A program made the position numbers and the translations under genes. This document shows, piece after piece, positions 8,555 to 16,694 of a DNA stretch of 34,183 bases (positions within the stretch are counted from its first letter, which is position 1; every line of letters starts with the position of its first letter). This DNA is from an uncultured Lachnospiraceae bacterium. Lineage in GTDB: Bacteria > Bacillota > Clostridia > Lachnospirales > Lachnospiraceae. The stretch lies in NCBI GenBank assembly GCA_900314255.1, contig OMUP01000127.1, positions 1-34,183 on the forward strand, read 5' to 3'. A model generated the notes under the pieces. It did no database searches. It was given only the letters and a program-made list of their open reading frames with translations, and had not been told where the DNA came from.

Positions 8555-8985
8555 CTGAGAATTCCTGTGTCCTGGCAAAGTACAACACCTCCCGCCGCAG
8601 CAGTTAAAAATGGAATAAACGGGACTTCCAGCTTCCGAAAGCGGCTTCCGCACCGCAGGACGCCGTAAAATGCGGCCAGAAGCGCCGCAGTCAAAAAAAT
8701 CAGCATCGTTTTCTCCGCTCCTTCCACAATGCCGACTGCCGCCAGCACCCAGATATCACCGGCGCCGAATTTTCTGCGGTCCGGCAGTGTGAACAGAAAT
8801 GATAAAAATGCCGGCAGCAGTCCGGAAAAAGCTGCCGGCAGCCGCAGCGTTCCTGAAACAACCGATGTCAGAAACAGCGCAGCATTCAACGCAAGGGTGA
8901 GACCGGCCGGTATGCTCCTGGTCCGCAGATCGCAGACCGAAAGTACCAGAAGGCCGGCCATCAGAATAATATGCTGTAAAACCAT
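8551..8985 (-). CDS. tadV: prepilin peptidase, A24 family (TadV/CpaA type)
   Basis: This is a small polytopic aspartic peptidase of about 144 residues with the two catalytic aspartates of the family: D20 in 'LSVCDLRTRSIP' after the first helix, and the GxGD-type motif 'FGAGDIW'. It should cleave the Flp pilin and TadE-like leaders at the cytoplasmic membrane face. The start chosen is ATG at 8983-8985, with GGGAGGT 2-3 nt upstream; the first helix follows at once. A GTG at 9037-9039, overlapping the stop of the upstream gene in a GTGA arrangement, is an alternative that adds 18 mostly polar residues. It lacks the N-terminal methylase domain of PilD, as is usual for TadV. Confidence 0.85.
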   Translation of the reverse strand: MVLQHIILMAGLLVLSVCDLRTRSIPAGLTLALNAALFLTSVVSGTLRLPAAFSGLLPAFLSFLFTLPDRRKFGAGDIWVLAAVGIVEGAEKTMLIFLTAALLAAFYGVLRCGSRFRKLEVPFIPFLTAAAGGVVLCQDTGILR

Positions 8986-9035
8986 AGACCTCCCTCGCGT
9001 GAAAAACAGATTAAAGTTTCGTGCCGGGAACGGCG

Positions 9036-9983
9036 TCACCCGTCCTCACTCCCGCACTTACTGCAGGGGCGGCGGCTTCCGGCCTCCGACAAGGGGATTT
9101 CCCTGACATGCCGTTCAATGGCCGGACAGTCTGCCCGCGTATGATACCGCTCGCCGTAACGGGTGATAAAAAGTTTCTGCCCTGTCTGCTGTCCCGATCC
9201 TGCGGCACAGACCTCGCACGGATAATACTTGTGACCGGACGCATTCCTCCTGCCGGCCACGTCATCCGGCTCGGTCTCCTGCAGCGTGACTTCAATATAG
9301 GTGCAGTTCCGGTCCCGGTGATAGACCTCTCCCTGCTCGGTGATATATACTCTTTCTTCCTCATCTTCATCCTCCTCGTCTTCCTTCTCACCGGACTCTC
9401 CCAGCCATGCGCTGGTCATGACCGTTTCCCTCACGGTGATACTCTGATGGAAAATGTCATAAAACGGCAGCTTCAGCTCGTACACCGCGCGCAGAATGAT
9501 ATCGTTGTCATTTTCAGCAATTTCCGAATCAAGCAGAAGGATTCCGGCCGTTCCGCCTGCGATTCCGTGCTTTCTTCCGTAGTCTGCTCCCAGTCGGCTG
9601 ACAAGCAGCGCCTTGGCCGCTGCCGTGTTCAGTTCATACACCGCTTCTGCAGTCTCATCATCTTCCTCGTCCAGAGAAAAATCTCCGAGATGCTCTCCTG
9701 CCTTCTGACATGCATACGCCGATTCTGCCAGGATTCTCGCATCCTCGTACAGAGCCTGCCGCACCCGCAGGCGGATGCCCGGCAGAAGGATCAGCTGCGT
9801 GACCAGCACGCTGAAATATATGTAGAGCGGCAGTACCAGCGCCGCCTCGACAACAGTGCTTCCCGAAAGGTATCGATATGCTCTTTTTCCGTGCCGTAAT
9901 ACGGAGCGGCATTTTGTTTTCACCAGCCGTCTGTCCTTTCTTATATTTGCATTCCCTTCTTCCCTGCCGCTGAAAAAGAGCAT
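9036..9983 (-). CDS. TadE-like pseudopilin with two C-terminal Cys/His modules
   Basis: This 315-residue protein has a basic head, a pilin-type motif 'SGSTVVEAALVLPLYIYF' (G41, E46, with Glu at +5 if cut after the Gly) and an extracytoplasmic region. After an acidic Glu/Asp run (about 200-210), two related modules follow: 'VYITEQGEVYHRDRNC' with a later 'CEVC' (212-259), and 'LFITRYGERYHTRADC' with a later 'CSKC' (271-310). Each offers one His and three Cys, spaced HxxxxC...CxxC, suggesting a zinc site or reactive thiols. The start is ATG at 9981-9983, because AGGAAGG lies about 7 nt upstream; an ATG at 10011-10013, abutting the previous stop codon, has no ribosome binding site. It sits between the large pilus protein and the prepilin peptidase. 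Confidence 0.8.
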   Translation of the reverse strand: MLFFSGREEGNANIRKDRRLVKTKCRSVLRHGKRAYRYLSGSTVVEAALVLPLYIYFSVLVTQLILLPGIRLRVRQALYEDARILAESAYACQKAGEHLGDFSLDEEDDETAEAVYELNTAAAKALLVSRLGADYGRKHGIAGGTAGILLLDSEIAENDNDIILRAVYELKLPFYDIFHQSITVRETVMTSAWLGESGEKEDEEDEDEEERVYITEQGEVYHRDRNCTYIEVTLQETEPDDVAGRRNASGHKYYPCEVCAAGSGQQTGQKLFITRYGERYHTRADCPAIERHVREIPLSEAGSRRPCSKCGSEDG

Positions 9984-10013
9984 ATCGACACCTTCCTGAA
10001 GCTTCTGCCACAT

Positions 10014-12134
10014 TTAACCGTAGCTGTAGGAAACCGGGCAGCGAAACGTTTTCCCTGTCGGTTCCCAGATAAACTGTGCTTCGCCTTCAAAGGAGAACAG
10101 GAAGCCGCTCATCCGGAAATCATTTTCTCCGGCCTTGATCATCCCGGATTCCATGGCGCCCATGGTCCGGAAATATTTGGGGACCAGCGGGCAGGACAGA
10201 AAAAGGATCCGAAGATACTCGTCATAGGATATTCCGGCCGGATCTTCCCGTCCTTCGGGAAGCTGAAGCGTCAGAAGCTGTTCCAGAGAGGTATTCCAGC
10301 CGGTTTCTGTCTTCACCGCGCTGATCCTCTTTCCCTCAAAGAGGACACGCAGATCTGTCAGGGCCTCTGCATAGCTCCATACCGTGAGGATCAGAAGCTG
10401 TGTCATTTTCACAACCGGCAGGCTGCCTGTGAATCCCGTCATCGCACCGGCCAGAGTCAGCGCCTCTTCCCGTTTTGAAGGGCTCAGTATCAGACATCCG
10501 GCATTCATTCCCTGTCGGATCAGCATGAGCCGCGCCACCACCGTGTCCAGGTTCTGTGCGTCACTTGTTTTCCCACACAGAATGTATTCCAGCGGATACG
10601 CAAGTTCTGTCTCCGGTTTACCGCTGTCTTCGCCGAGCGTATCTGCATATGAATCGAAGTACAGAAACAGATATTCATTGTATAGAGCCTCATCGATAAT
10701 GCGTGAAGCCCATTCCTCACCGGCTTCCGCTTCGGAATCTGAAGCATTCATGTCTCCGGTGCGCCCCGCTCCGCCCATAACTGCATCGCTCACTTCACGG
10801 CCGTTCAGGACAAGTCCCGTCTGCCGTCCGGTCAGTGTTCTGAGGATTTTTTGCAGTCCGCCCGTTCCGCTGCCTTTCTGTTCGAAATCAACTCCTGAAT
10901 AATCAAACACAAGATCGGAATTGTCGATTTTACGGCAGACATTCTCCAGTTCTTCCGCCGCCGTCTCCCAGGCAGCTGATGAAGCCGCATCTTCCGGGAG
11001 TGTCATTTTCTCAAGGATCTGTGACAACGCCTGAAGCTGGGAAAGCCTTGCCGTAAGCGCCGTTTCCGCTTTTTCCGTGTCGATCAGGCTGCCTGAAGTT
11101 CCGCCTGCTTTTGTCTCCTCCAGCATCTGCCGCGCCGACTGGTACACCTGCTCTTCCAGAAGACTCCCGGACTGCTCCAGAAACTGTTCTGTCTGTGCCG
11201 CCTGTTCCAGGAACTGCTTATACTGTTCATCCTGTTCGCCCAGTAATGTTAGCGCCTCCCGCGCAGACCTGATGCTGCCGTCTGCAGCCTGAACCGCTCT
11301 GTTTCTTGCGCTGCTGAAGGAGGCCGCGTCGGCCTGACCTGCGTCATATTCCGCCGCGGTGCCGGCCGCTCCAAACAGTGCCTCGCGCATCTGCCCGGTC
11401 ATCTCCGGTATGCTCACATATCCGTCCGGAAGAGAATTCACCGCCTCAAAGACGGCTTCATTGTCAACGCCGACGGACGCCTGGGTGACCCCGCCTCCGA
11501 CCGCTGTCTTTACGCAGGCCTTCCCTGTACTGACCGGCCTGCCGTTCACTCTTTGAATCGTCCCTTCTCCCGCCTGAATTCCATCAATCAGCGGAATAAG
11601 TTCCAGCTGCTTTTCTTCCAGCTCCACGGCAGATTCCTGTGTCTGCATAATCTGATTCATCACCTCACCGGCCGCTTCTGCCTTCTGATAGCGCTGCGTA
11701 TTCTCCAGTGCTGCCTTCACGGCCTCAGACAAGGCCCCGTCCCGCATATACGCCGTCACCTCTTCGCGGATCGGCAGGCCTCCTGCATCCGTCATGGACA
11801 CCAGACTGTCAAAGTTCACCCGGTCCGTGATGACCTGACTGTTTTCCTGCAGATTGCCCCGGATCATCCGCTCAACCTTCTTTTCCAGATGCCCGTCGTC
11901 CTTCAGAGCAAAGATTCCGTATGTCTCAAACAGCCCCTCGTGATATCCGGAGAAGCCAGCCTCCGAAGCCAGGCGGCAGGCCATATCCGCCTCCGCCCGT
12001 GCTCCGGAGTACACGGCCGCCTGCACAAGACCGGCGATCAGGGAGATCGTCACCGTCATGACAAGCACCGTGTACACCAGTACCTGACCCGGAAGACAGC
12101 GTCCTGTCCGGATGCGTGGTCGGCGCACCCTCAT
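10014..12134 (-). CDS. large pilus-locus surface protein (DUF5702-like, TadE/TadG-type N-terminus)
   Basis: This 706-residue protein has a basic leader, one N-terminal membrane helix (about 17-42, 'VLVYTVLVMTVTISLIAGLV') followed by 'AEADMACRLASEAGFSGYH', and a long extracytoplasmic part dominated by helical, Gln/Glu-rich segments (about 120-400). A more mixed C-terminal half contains 'SYDEYLRILFLSC'. This layout fits DUF5702 proteins, which accompany Gram-positive tad loci and have no assigned activity. It may play the role of the large minor pilin TadG in proteobacteria, but no von Willebrand A metal-site motif is seen. It overlaps the flp stop codon as ATGA (12131-12134). Confidence 0.72.
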   Translation of the reverse strand: MRVRRPRIRTGRCLPGQVLVYTVLVMTVTISLIAGLVQAAVYSGARAEADMACRLASEAGFSGYHEGLFETYGIFALKDDGHLEKKVERMIRGNLQENSQVITDRVNFDSLVSMTDAGGLPIREEVTAYMRDGALSEAVKAALENTQRYQKAEAAGEVMNQIMQTQESAVELEEKQLELIPLIDGIQAGEGTIQRVNGRPVSTGKACVKTAVGGGVTQASVGVDNEAVFEAVNSLPDGYVSIPEMTGQMREALFGAAGTAAEYDAGQADAASFSSARNRAVQAADGSIRSAREALTLLGEQDEQYKQFLEQAAQTEQFLEQSGSLLEEQVYQSARQMLEETKAGGTSGSLIDTEKAETALTARLSQLQALSQILEKMTLPEDAASSAAWETAAEELENVCRKIDNSDLVFDYSGVDFEQKGSGTGGLQKILRTLTGRQTGLVLNGREVSDAVMGGAGRTGDMNASDSEAEAGEEWASRIIDEALYNEYLFLYFDSYADTLGEDSGKPETELAYPLEYILCGKTSDAQNLDTVVARLMLIRQGMNAGCLILSPSKREEALTLAGAMTGFTGSLPVVKMTQLLILTVWSYAEALTDLRVLFEGKRISAVKTETGWNTSLEQLLTLQLPEGREDPAGISYDEYLRILFLSCPLVPKYFRTMGAMESGMIKAGENDFRMSGFLFSFEGEAQFIWEPTGKTFRCPVSYSYG

Positions 12135-12322
12135 ATCGACGATGCCTGGTTTTTCATGGATTCGGTCAGCGTTTCCACCAGGTCATAGATACTGTCTCTG
12201 AATAAAACAACCAGTCCGATCACAACAATCGTGATCAGAATAATTTCCACCGTTCCGACTCCCTCTTCATCCCGGTGGAATCGTCCCAGAGCATTTTTCA
12301 TCATGCCAAATATCGTCCACAT
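12131..12322 (-). CDS. flp: Flp-type major pilin
   Basis: The 63-residue prepilin has a short leader, then 'DEEGVGTVEIILITIVVIGL', in which the predicted cleavage after a Gly leaves Glu near +5 of a hydrophobic helix, and a short C-terminal tail. This is the standard Flp (type IVb) pilin form. The start is ATG at 12320-12322 with a strong GGGAGG 6-7 nt upstream; a longer frame opening at 12370 lacks such a site. It lies 44 nt after tadC and overlaps the next start codon by 4 nt. Only one pilin gene is present, so it is the likely shaft subunit. Confidence 0.9.
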   Translation of the reverse strand: MWTIFGMMKNALGRFHRDEEGVGTVEIILITIVVIGLVVLFRDSIYDLVETLTESMKNQASSI

Positions 12323-12366
12323 AATTTCCTCCCTTTCCGGCATTGCTGCCTGTTGTTTCCTTCGGC

Positions 12367-13623
12367 TCACACGGCAAATGACATCAGCGCCGGCACCAGC
12401 ACAATGAGCATCATGGCGCCGAGCATCAGCATCAGCGGCAGAATCAGCCGTGTGGCCGCTTCCTCGCCTCTGCGCCGTGCCTGTCTTTTCCGCTCCTCAA
12501 AGCTGCCGGACGCTTCTGCTTCCAGAATCCGGGCCAGATGTCCGCTGCCCTTTCTCTGGTTTTCCGCCAGACAGCTGCCCAGCTTGCGGTACTCCCGCGT
12601 CCCGCACAATTCTCCGAATCTCACCCAGCTTTCCGTCTCAGGCGCACCAAGCTTCAGCGCCCGCACGGTCTGCACGATGGCCTCGTAGGCCGGCCGCTCC
12701 TCTGTCACCCCTGCTTCCCGGTCCGCCGTATACCCTGACGCGATCCGCTCAAACGCTCTGCGGACTGTCATGCCGGCTCCGATAAAAAGCGTGATCTTGA
12801 GGACCAGCTCCGAATAATCCTCCCCGAGCATATTCATGCGTTTCCTTTCATCCTGTTTTCTTTTCTGCCGGGCGCGGGCGGGAAACGCTGCCGCGGCCGC
12901 GCCGCCGATGACCAGAATGGCAGCCGGCGCCGTGGATTCTTCCGTCCTGGCAAATGTAACCTTCTGCCCCGCAATTTCCTCCGGCAGAACAAGCTTCTCT
13001 TCGTTTCTTGAATTCTCTTCAGCGCTCTCTACTGCCTTGTTCACCTGTGCCTGCCATTCCTGCTCTCCGCTGCGCTCCGGGGCGCACACCGTGACATCAA
13101 TTTTCTCCAGGCGCCTGATACTTCCGGCTTCAATCTGTGCGGTGAGCCGCACCTGTTTTTGTTCTCCCGATAGCATCGTGTCCGTATTCACCGCTCCCTC
13201 TGCGCTGATAAGGTCAGGCGATGCAGAGCGCCAGGCAAGGCTGACCTGTCCGTCTGCAGCTTCTGTGATGAGATTCAGATCCCGTGTGACATGCTCAAGA
13301 TCTGCGTTTTCCCCGGGGATCTCACTTCGCAGGTTTTCTGCCGTCTCTTCCACAAGGGCCTCAGCCTCGTCCGCGGATATTTCCTTCGGCCGGATCTCGA
13401 CGGTAAGCGGCGCGGGCGTTCCGTCTTCTGCCTGCGCCACGAGCTGTACGGTCCGGGAATGGTTTTCTCTTGCAAGACTGCTGACATCACCTGCTTCCAT
13501 GAGAGCTGCGGCGCGCACTGCCGCTGCCAGCAGGATACTCACAGCCGCGGCTGCCGCAGATTTTTTCCAGGTATCCGGGATCTTTCTCATTTTTCTGCCC
13601 TCATGACTGTCCAGTGCCTTCAT
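12367..13623 (-). CDS. tadC: TadC-like pilus assembly membrane protein with an extracytoplasmic Ig-like insertion
   Basis: The C-terminal part (about 255-418) is a type II secretion F/TadC domain with 'SELVLKITLFIGAGMTVRRA' (271-290) and a terminal membrane helix (393-415). TadC normally has about 300 residues; this one has 418, because a region of about 185 residues (45-228) is set between membrane helices at about 22-42 and 231-248. Inside it, 125-179 ('VSLAWRSASPDLIS' ... 'VRLTAQIEAG' ... 'KIDVTV') resembles atrophied bacterial Ig-like domains found in Clostridia surface proteins. The start ATG 13621-13623 has AGGAGG 6 nt upstream. It follows tadB by 48 nt. The TadC assignment is firm; the Ig-like call is by pattern only. 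Confidence 0.85.
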   Translation of the reverse strand: MKALDSHEGRKMRKIPDTWKKSAAAAAVSILLAAAVRAAALMEAGDVSSLARENHSRTVQLVAQAEDGTPAPLTVEIRPKEISADEAEALVEETAENLRSEIPGENADLEHVTRDLNLITEAADGQVSLAWRSASPDLISAEGAVNTDTMLSGEQKQVRLTAQIEAGSIRRLEKIDVTVCAPERSGEQEWQAQVNKAVESAEENSRNEEKLVLPEEIAGQKVTFARTEESTAPAAILVIGGAAAAAFPARARQKRKQDERKRMNMLGEDYSELVLKITLFIGAGMTVRRAFERIASGYTADREAGVTEERPAYEAIVQTVRALKLGAPETESWVRFGELCGTREYRKLGSCLAENQRKGSGHLARILEAEASGSFEERKRQARRRGEEAATRLILPLMLMLGAMMLIVLVPALMSFAV

Positions 13624-13671
13624 TGCAATCCTCCTGACGTCCGCCTAATGCAGATCAACTTTCTTTGATCT

Positions 13672-14457
13672 TCACACCCGGATGTCTGCTATTTTTCTGC
13701 CGAGCAGCCAGGCGGCCGTAAGCGCCGCCAGCGCTCCGGTCATGATGAGAACTCCGGCCGGATTTTTATACAGCGGCGAAAGAAATCCCGGCATCGTCAG
13801 CCTGAGATATAAAATCAGGACAAATGGCATCACAGACATGATCCGCTGTTCAAACTTCCTGCCGCTCAGGACGGTTGCAATTTCCTGCTTCACTTCCTGC
13901 TGATCGGAGAGCAGCCGGACAGTTCCGGAGATAATCGACACCAGACTCCCGCCAAGCCGCTTCGCGCACTCAAATACTTCCGCGAAATCCCTCACCGGAT
14001 CTGAACGGCTTGCGGCGGCAAAATCCCTGAGAGCCGTCTCCAGCGGAATGCCGCTGCGGTTTTTGCGCACAATCCCCGCGAAGCTCTTCGCCATGTCATC
14101 ATCCGCGCCGTACAGCAGCGAAAGCTCCCTGTACCCGTCGGCAAATGCGCGCTCCGGCGACGCCCCGGCGGCAAGCGAGGCGGCTGCTGCCTGAATGCCG
14201 TCCCGGAATTTCCGCTCATCCAGTTCTTTGCGCTTCTGGCGGCAGTCCGCAGCGGACTGCTGTATGTACAGATACAGAAACGGTATGCCGGCGGGAATTC
14301 CTGCAGGACTGTCGTAAAATAGCCAGGCAGCCAGAATGACGATCAGGCAGCCGGCACCCAGGGCAGAAATATATTCCCTACCCGTAATCTGTAATCCCTG
14401 CGGCGTGCATTTTCCCCGTATGATGAAGCGGCTCAGCCGTTCTGACCAATGTCCCAT
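13672..14457 (-). CDS. tadB: TadB-like pilus assembly membrane protein
   Basis: This 261-residue type II secretion F-family protein has a short N-terminus, two close membrane helices (about 30-65), a cytoplasmic helical domain with 'RDGIQAAAASLAAGASPERA' (85-104) and 'GSLVSIISGTVRLLSDQQEV', and two C-terminal helices. With TadC it should form the inner-membrane platform driven by TadA. The start is ATG at 14455-14457 with GGGGAGGAAAGG just upstream, so its first 80 nt lie inside the 3' end of tadA in another frame. The length is close to normal TadB (about 300) with a slightly short N-terminus. Confidence 0.87.
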   Translation of the reverse strand: MGHWSERLSRFIIRGKCTPQGLQITGREYISALGAGCLIVILAAWLFYDSPAGIPAGIPFLYLYIQQSAADCRQKRKELDERKFRDGIQAAAASLAAGASPERAFADGYRELSLLYGADDDMAKSFAGIVRKNRSGIPLETALRDFAAASRSDPVRDFAEVFECAKRLGGSLVSIISGTVRLLSDQQEVKQEIATVLSGRKFEQRIMSVMPFVLILYLRLTMPGFLSPLYKNPAGVLIMTGALAALTAAWLLGRKIADIRV

Positions 14458-15637
14458 ATACCTTTCCTCCCCGGATTTGTGTCTGGTTAAAGTGAAACAG
14501 CTCGTGAAGCCTGATCCCGCCGGAAGATGTGCCGCTTATCTCAGAAATGGACAGCACTCTGCGGCTTCCGTCCTGCAGGCGTCCCAGATGAATGATCAGC
14601 TCCAGCGCCGACGCGATCTGCTGCCGGACGGCCTGCATCGGCATATTCTCCATGCCCATCAGGCACATGGTTGCCAGGCGTTCCAGCATATCGGACGGAG
14701 AATTCGCGTGTCCGGTCGAAAGAGAGCCGGCGTGCCCGGTGTTCATAGCCTGAAGCATGTCAATTGCCGCCTCATCGCGCACCTCGCCTACGATGATCCG
14801 GTCCGGCCGAAGACGCAGGCTTGCGCGGATCAGATCGCGTATGGTGATGGCGCTCTTCCTGTCAGACGTCGCGTTTCTTCCTTCCAGACGCACCAGATTT
14901 TTTACGGTTTTCAGCTGAAGTTCCAGCGAGTCTTCGATGGTGACCACCCGCTCGCCGGACGGAATAAATTCGGAAAGAGCATTCAGGACTGTCGTCTTGC
15001 CGGCCCCTGTGCCTCCTGAGATAAAAATGTTGTATCTTGCCCGGACCGCATCCCGCAGAAAGGCTGCTGCCTCCGGCGAAAATGTGCCGGCGGCCGTGAG
15101 ATCCCGCATGCTCAGCTCATCCCGGCTGAATTTCCGGATCGTAAGGATCGGGCCGTCCGGAGCGGCCGGCGGAAGGACAATGCACACGCGGGAACCGTCT
15201 TCCAGGCGGGCGTCCACAATGGGAGATGCTGTATTCACAGTGCGGTCGGACAGCCCTGCGATGTGCTGCGCTGTGTTTTCCAGTTCCCGGATGGAACGGA
15301 AGTGTCTGTCGAGCTGCCGGATCTTTCCGCCCTGCTCGATGTAGACGGGATCCAGGCCATTTACCATGATTTCCGTGACGCTTCTGTCTTCCAGAAGATC
15401 GGTCAGCAGCCCCAGGCGGCGCACGGAATTAAAGATTTCGCGGCTGATGGCGCTTCTTTCCCGGATGGAGAGCATGGTATGCGCACCGTATTCTTCAAGA
15501 GTTTCTTCGATGATGTCACGGATCTGCGCATCGGAATATTCTCTGTCCTCCGCGAGTTTTTCAGCAAAAAGCTCCCGGACTTCCCCGTACTTTTCTTCCG
15601 GCAGCCACGGCTGCCGGACACCGCCACAGTTTTCCAA
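14378..15637 (-). CDS. tadA: TadA/CpaF pilus assembly ATPase
   Basis: This 419-residue secretion ATPase powers Flp pilus assembly. It has Walker A 'GGTGAGKTT' (208-216), the Asp box around 'TIEDSLELQ', Walker B-region 'RIIVGEVRDE' (280-289) and the His box 'HAGSLSTGHA' (302-311), preceded by the N-terminal 'VTEIMVNGLDPVYIE' of CpaF proteins. The start was set at a TTG (15635-15637) with AAAGGGG 7 nt upstream, 34 nt after the tadZ stop. The frame is open for another 109 codons upstream, but those run over tadZ and have no family similarity, and no ATG lies in the gap. The 3' end overlaps tadB by 80 nt. Confidence 0.9.
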   Translation of the reverse strand: MENCGGVRQPWLPEEKYGEVRELFAEKLAEDREYSDAQIRDIIEETLEEYGAHTMLSIRERSAISREIFNSVRRLGLLTDLLEDRSVTEIMVNGLDPVYIEQGGKIRQLDRHFRSIRELENTAQHIAGLSDRTVNTASPIVDARLEDGSRVCIVLPPAAPDGPILTIRKFSRDELSMRDLTAAGTFSPEAAAFLRDAVRARYNIFISGGTGAGKTTVLNALSEFIPSGERVVTIEDSLELQLKTVKNLVRLEGRNATSDRKSAITIRDLIRASLRLRPDRIIVGEVRDEAAIDMLQAMNTGHAGSLSTGHANSPSDMLERLATMCLMGMENMPMQAVRQQIASALELIIHLGRLQDGSRRVLSISEISGTSSGGIRLHELFHFNQTQIRGGKVYGTLVRTAEPLHHTGKMHAAGITDYG

Positions 15638-15671
15638 TCCGAAGCCCCTTTCTGCTTTCCGGAACCTGCCG

Positions 15672-16694
15672 TCACGCCCGGTTTGTCTGCCCGGAGGTCC
15701 TCTCCCGGACTGCAGACACTTCCGCGGGGATTTGTTTCCTGAGATCTGCAGACGGAGGCTGCGCAAACGCACCATCCGGAAGGCGGCAGTCCGGAAATGG
15801 CAGGCGCACGATCCGCTCAAGTCCGTCTTCTCTCCCGGAGGCCGCAAGATACCTGGCCAGAGCGTCAACACGCCCGGAAGAGCTTTCATCCTCCGCGATG
15901 AAAACGGTGTCGCAGATCGGAAACAGTTCCCATACTCTCGGAAAAGCCTGACCGATATCGACAACGACAGTGTTCACGCCCAGAGCGGAGGCGGTGGCGC
16001 GAAAGAATCCCGGAAGCTCGGCGGGCTGCATCTGAGCGCAGTCCTCCGCGCAGAGAAACGGCGCGAGATACCAGAACCAGGCGTTTTCTCCTGTCATCTG
16101 CGCAAGCTTTCCGCCGTAGCGGGACTCGTCCTGGCGGTAGGCGTACACGGCATCGGATATGGTTTTTCCGGAAACCGCCGGAAGCATCGGAAACAGGCAG
16201 GAAAATTCATCCAGATTCAGAAAGAGTGCTTTCCTGCCGCCGCGCTCGTCTCCTGCTCCCAGGCGCCAGGCCGAAAGGGCCGCGAGGCAGGATGCTGTCT
16301 GCGCCGGCAGAAACGAGTAAAATCCGAAAATACTTATTTCTTCAGAGACCGGCAGCAGCGTCTGCCCGCAGTAACCCATCATCTGCCGCACAAAGCTGCT
16401 GAAACTCTGATATTTGCAGATGCCGGGAGGTTCATCCGCACCACTTTTCTCCGCCGGCTCTTCAAGAAGCCGCAGAAGATTTCCGGAATACAGGCGGCGG
16501 ATGTCATCATTGCAGCCGTCTTCTCCGACAAGCAGCACTTCGGGGCTCTCCGCCTGCAGATAGCGGCACAGTTCTTCCTTTCCGGTGAACAGTTTCACGT
16601 AAAAAGGAAGGTCCCGGCGGGACGACAGCGCGCCGGCCAGTCTTCTGGCGTACAGTTGATCGCGGTCAAAGACCGCGCAGACATGTGTACTCAT
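15672..16694 (-). CDS. tadZ: TadZ/CpaE-like pilus localisation protein
   Basis: The 340-residue first gene of the tad operon resembles TadZ/CpaE. The N-terminal part (about 1-90) looks like an atypical receiver domain ('PEVLLVGEDG' in the third-strand position), and the rest like a ParA/MinD-type domain ('ISIFGFYSFLPAQTASCLAA', 'KALFLNLDEFS', 'NTVVVDIGQAFPRVW', 'DTVFIAEDE'). The Walker A position reads 'YSFLPAQTAS' rather than KGGVGKT, so ATP binding is doubtful. TadZ-type proteins place the pilus machine at a site in the cell. The start ATG 16692-16694 has GGGAGGG 4 nt upstream. Confidence 0.78.
   Translation of the reverse strand: MSTHVCAVFDRDQLYARRLAGALSSRRDLPFYVKLFTGKEELCRYLQAESPEVLLVGEDGCNDDIRRLYSGNLLRLLEEPAEKSGADEPPGICKYQSFSSFVRQMMGYCGQTLLPVSEEISIFGFYSFLPAQTASCLAALSAWRLGAGDERGGRKALFLNLDEFSCLFPMLPAVSGKTISDAVYAYRQDESRYGGKLAQMTGENAWFWYLAPFLCAEDCAQMQPAELPGFFRATASALGVNTVVVDIGQAFPRVWELFPICDTVFIAEDESSSGRVDALARYLAASGREDGLERIVRLPFPDCRLPDGAFAQPPSADLRKQIPAEVSAVRERTSGQTNRA

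Noticed and set aside
15638-15964. 109-codon N-terminal extension of TadA
   Set aside because: It lies over tadZ in another frame and is rich in Arg, Pro and Gly like out-of-frame sequence; a TTG with AAAGGGG upstream gives the expected protein.
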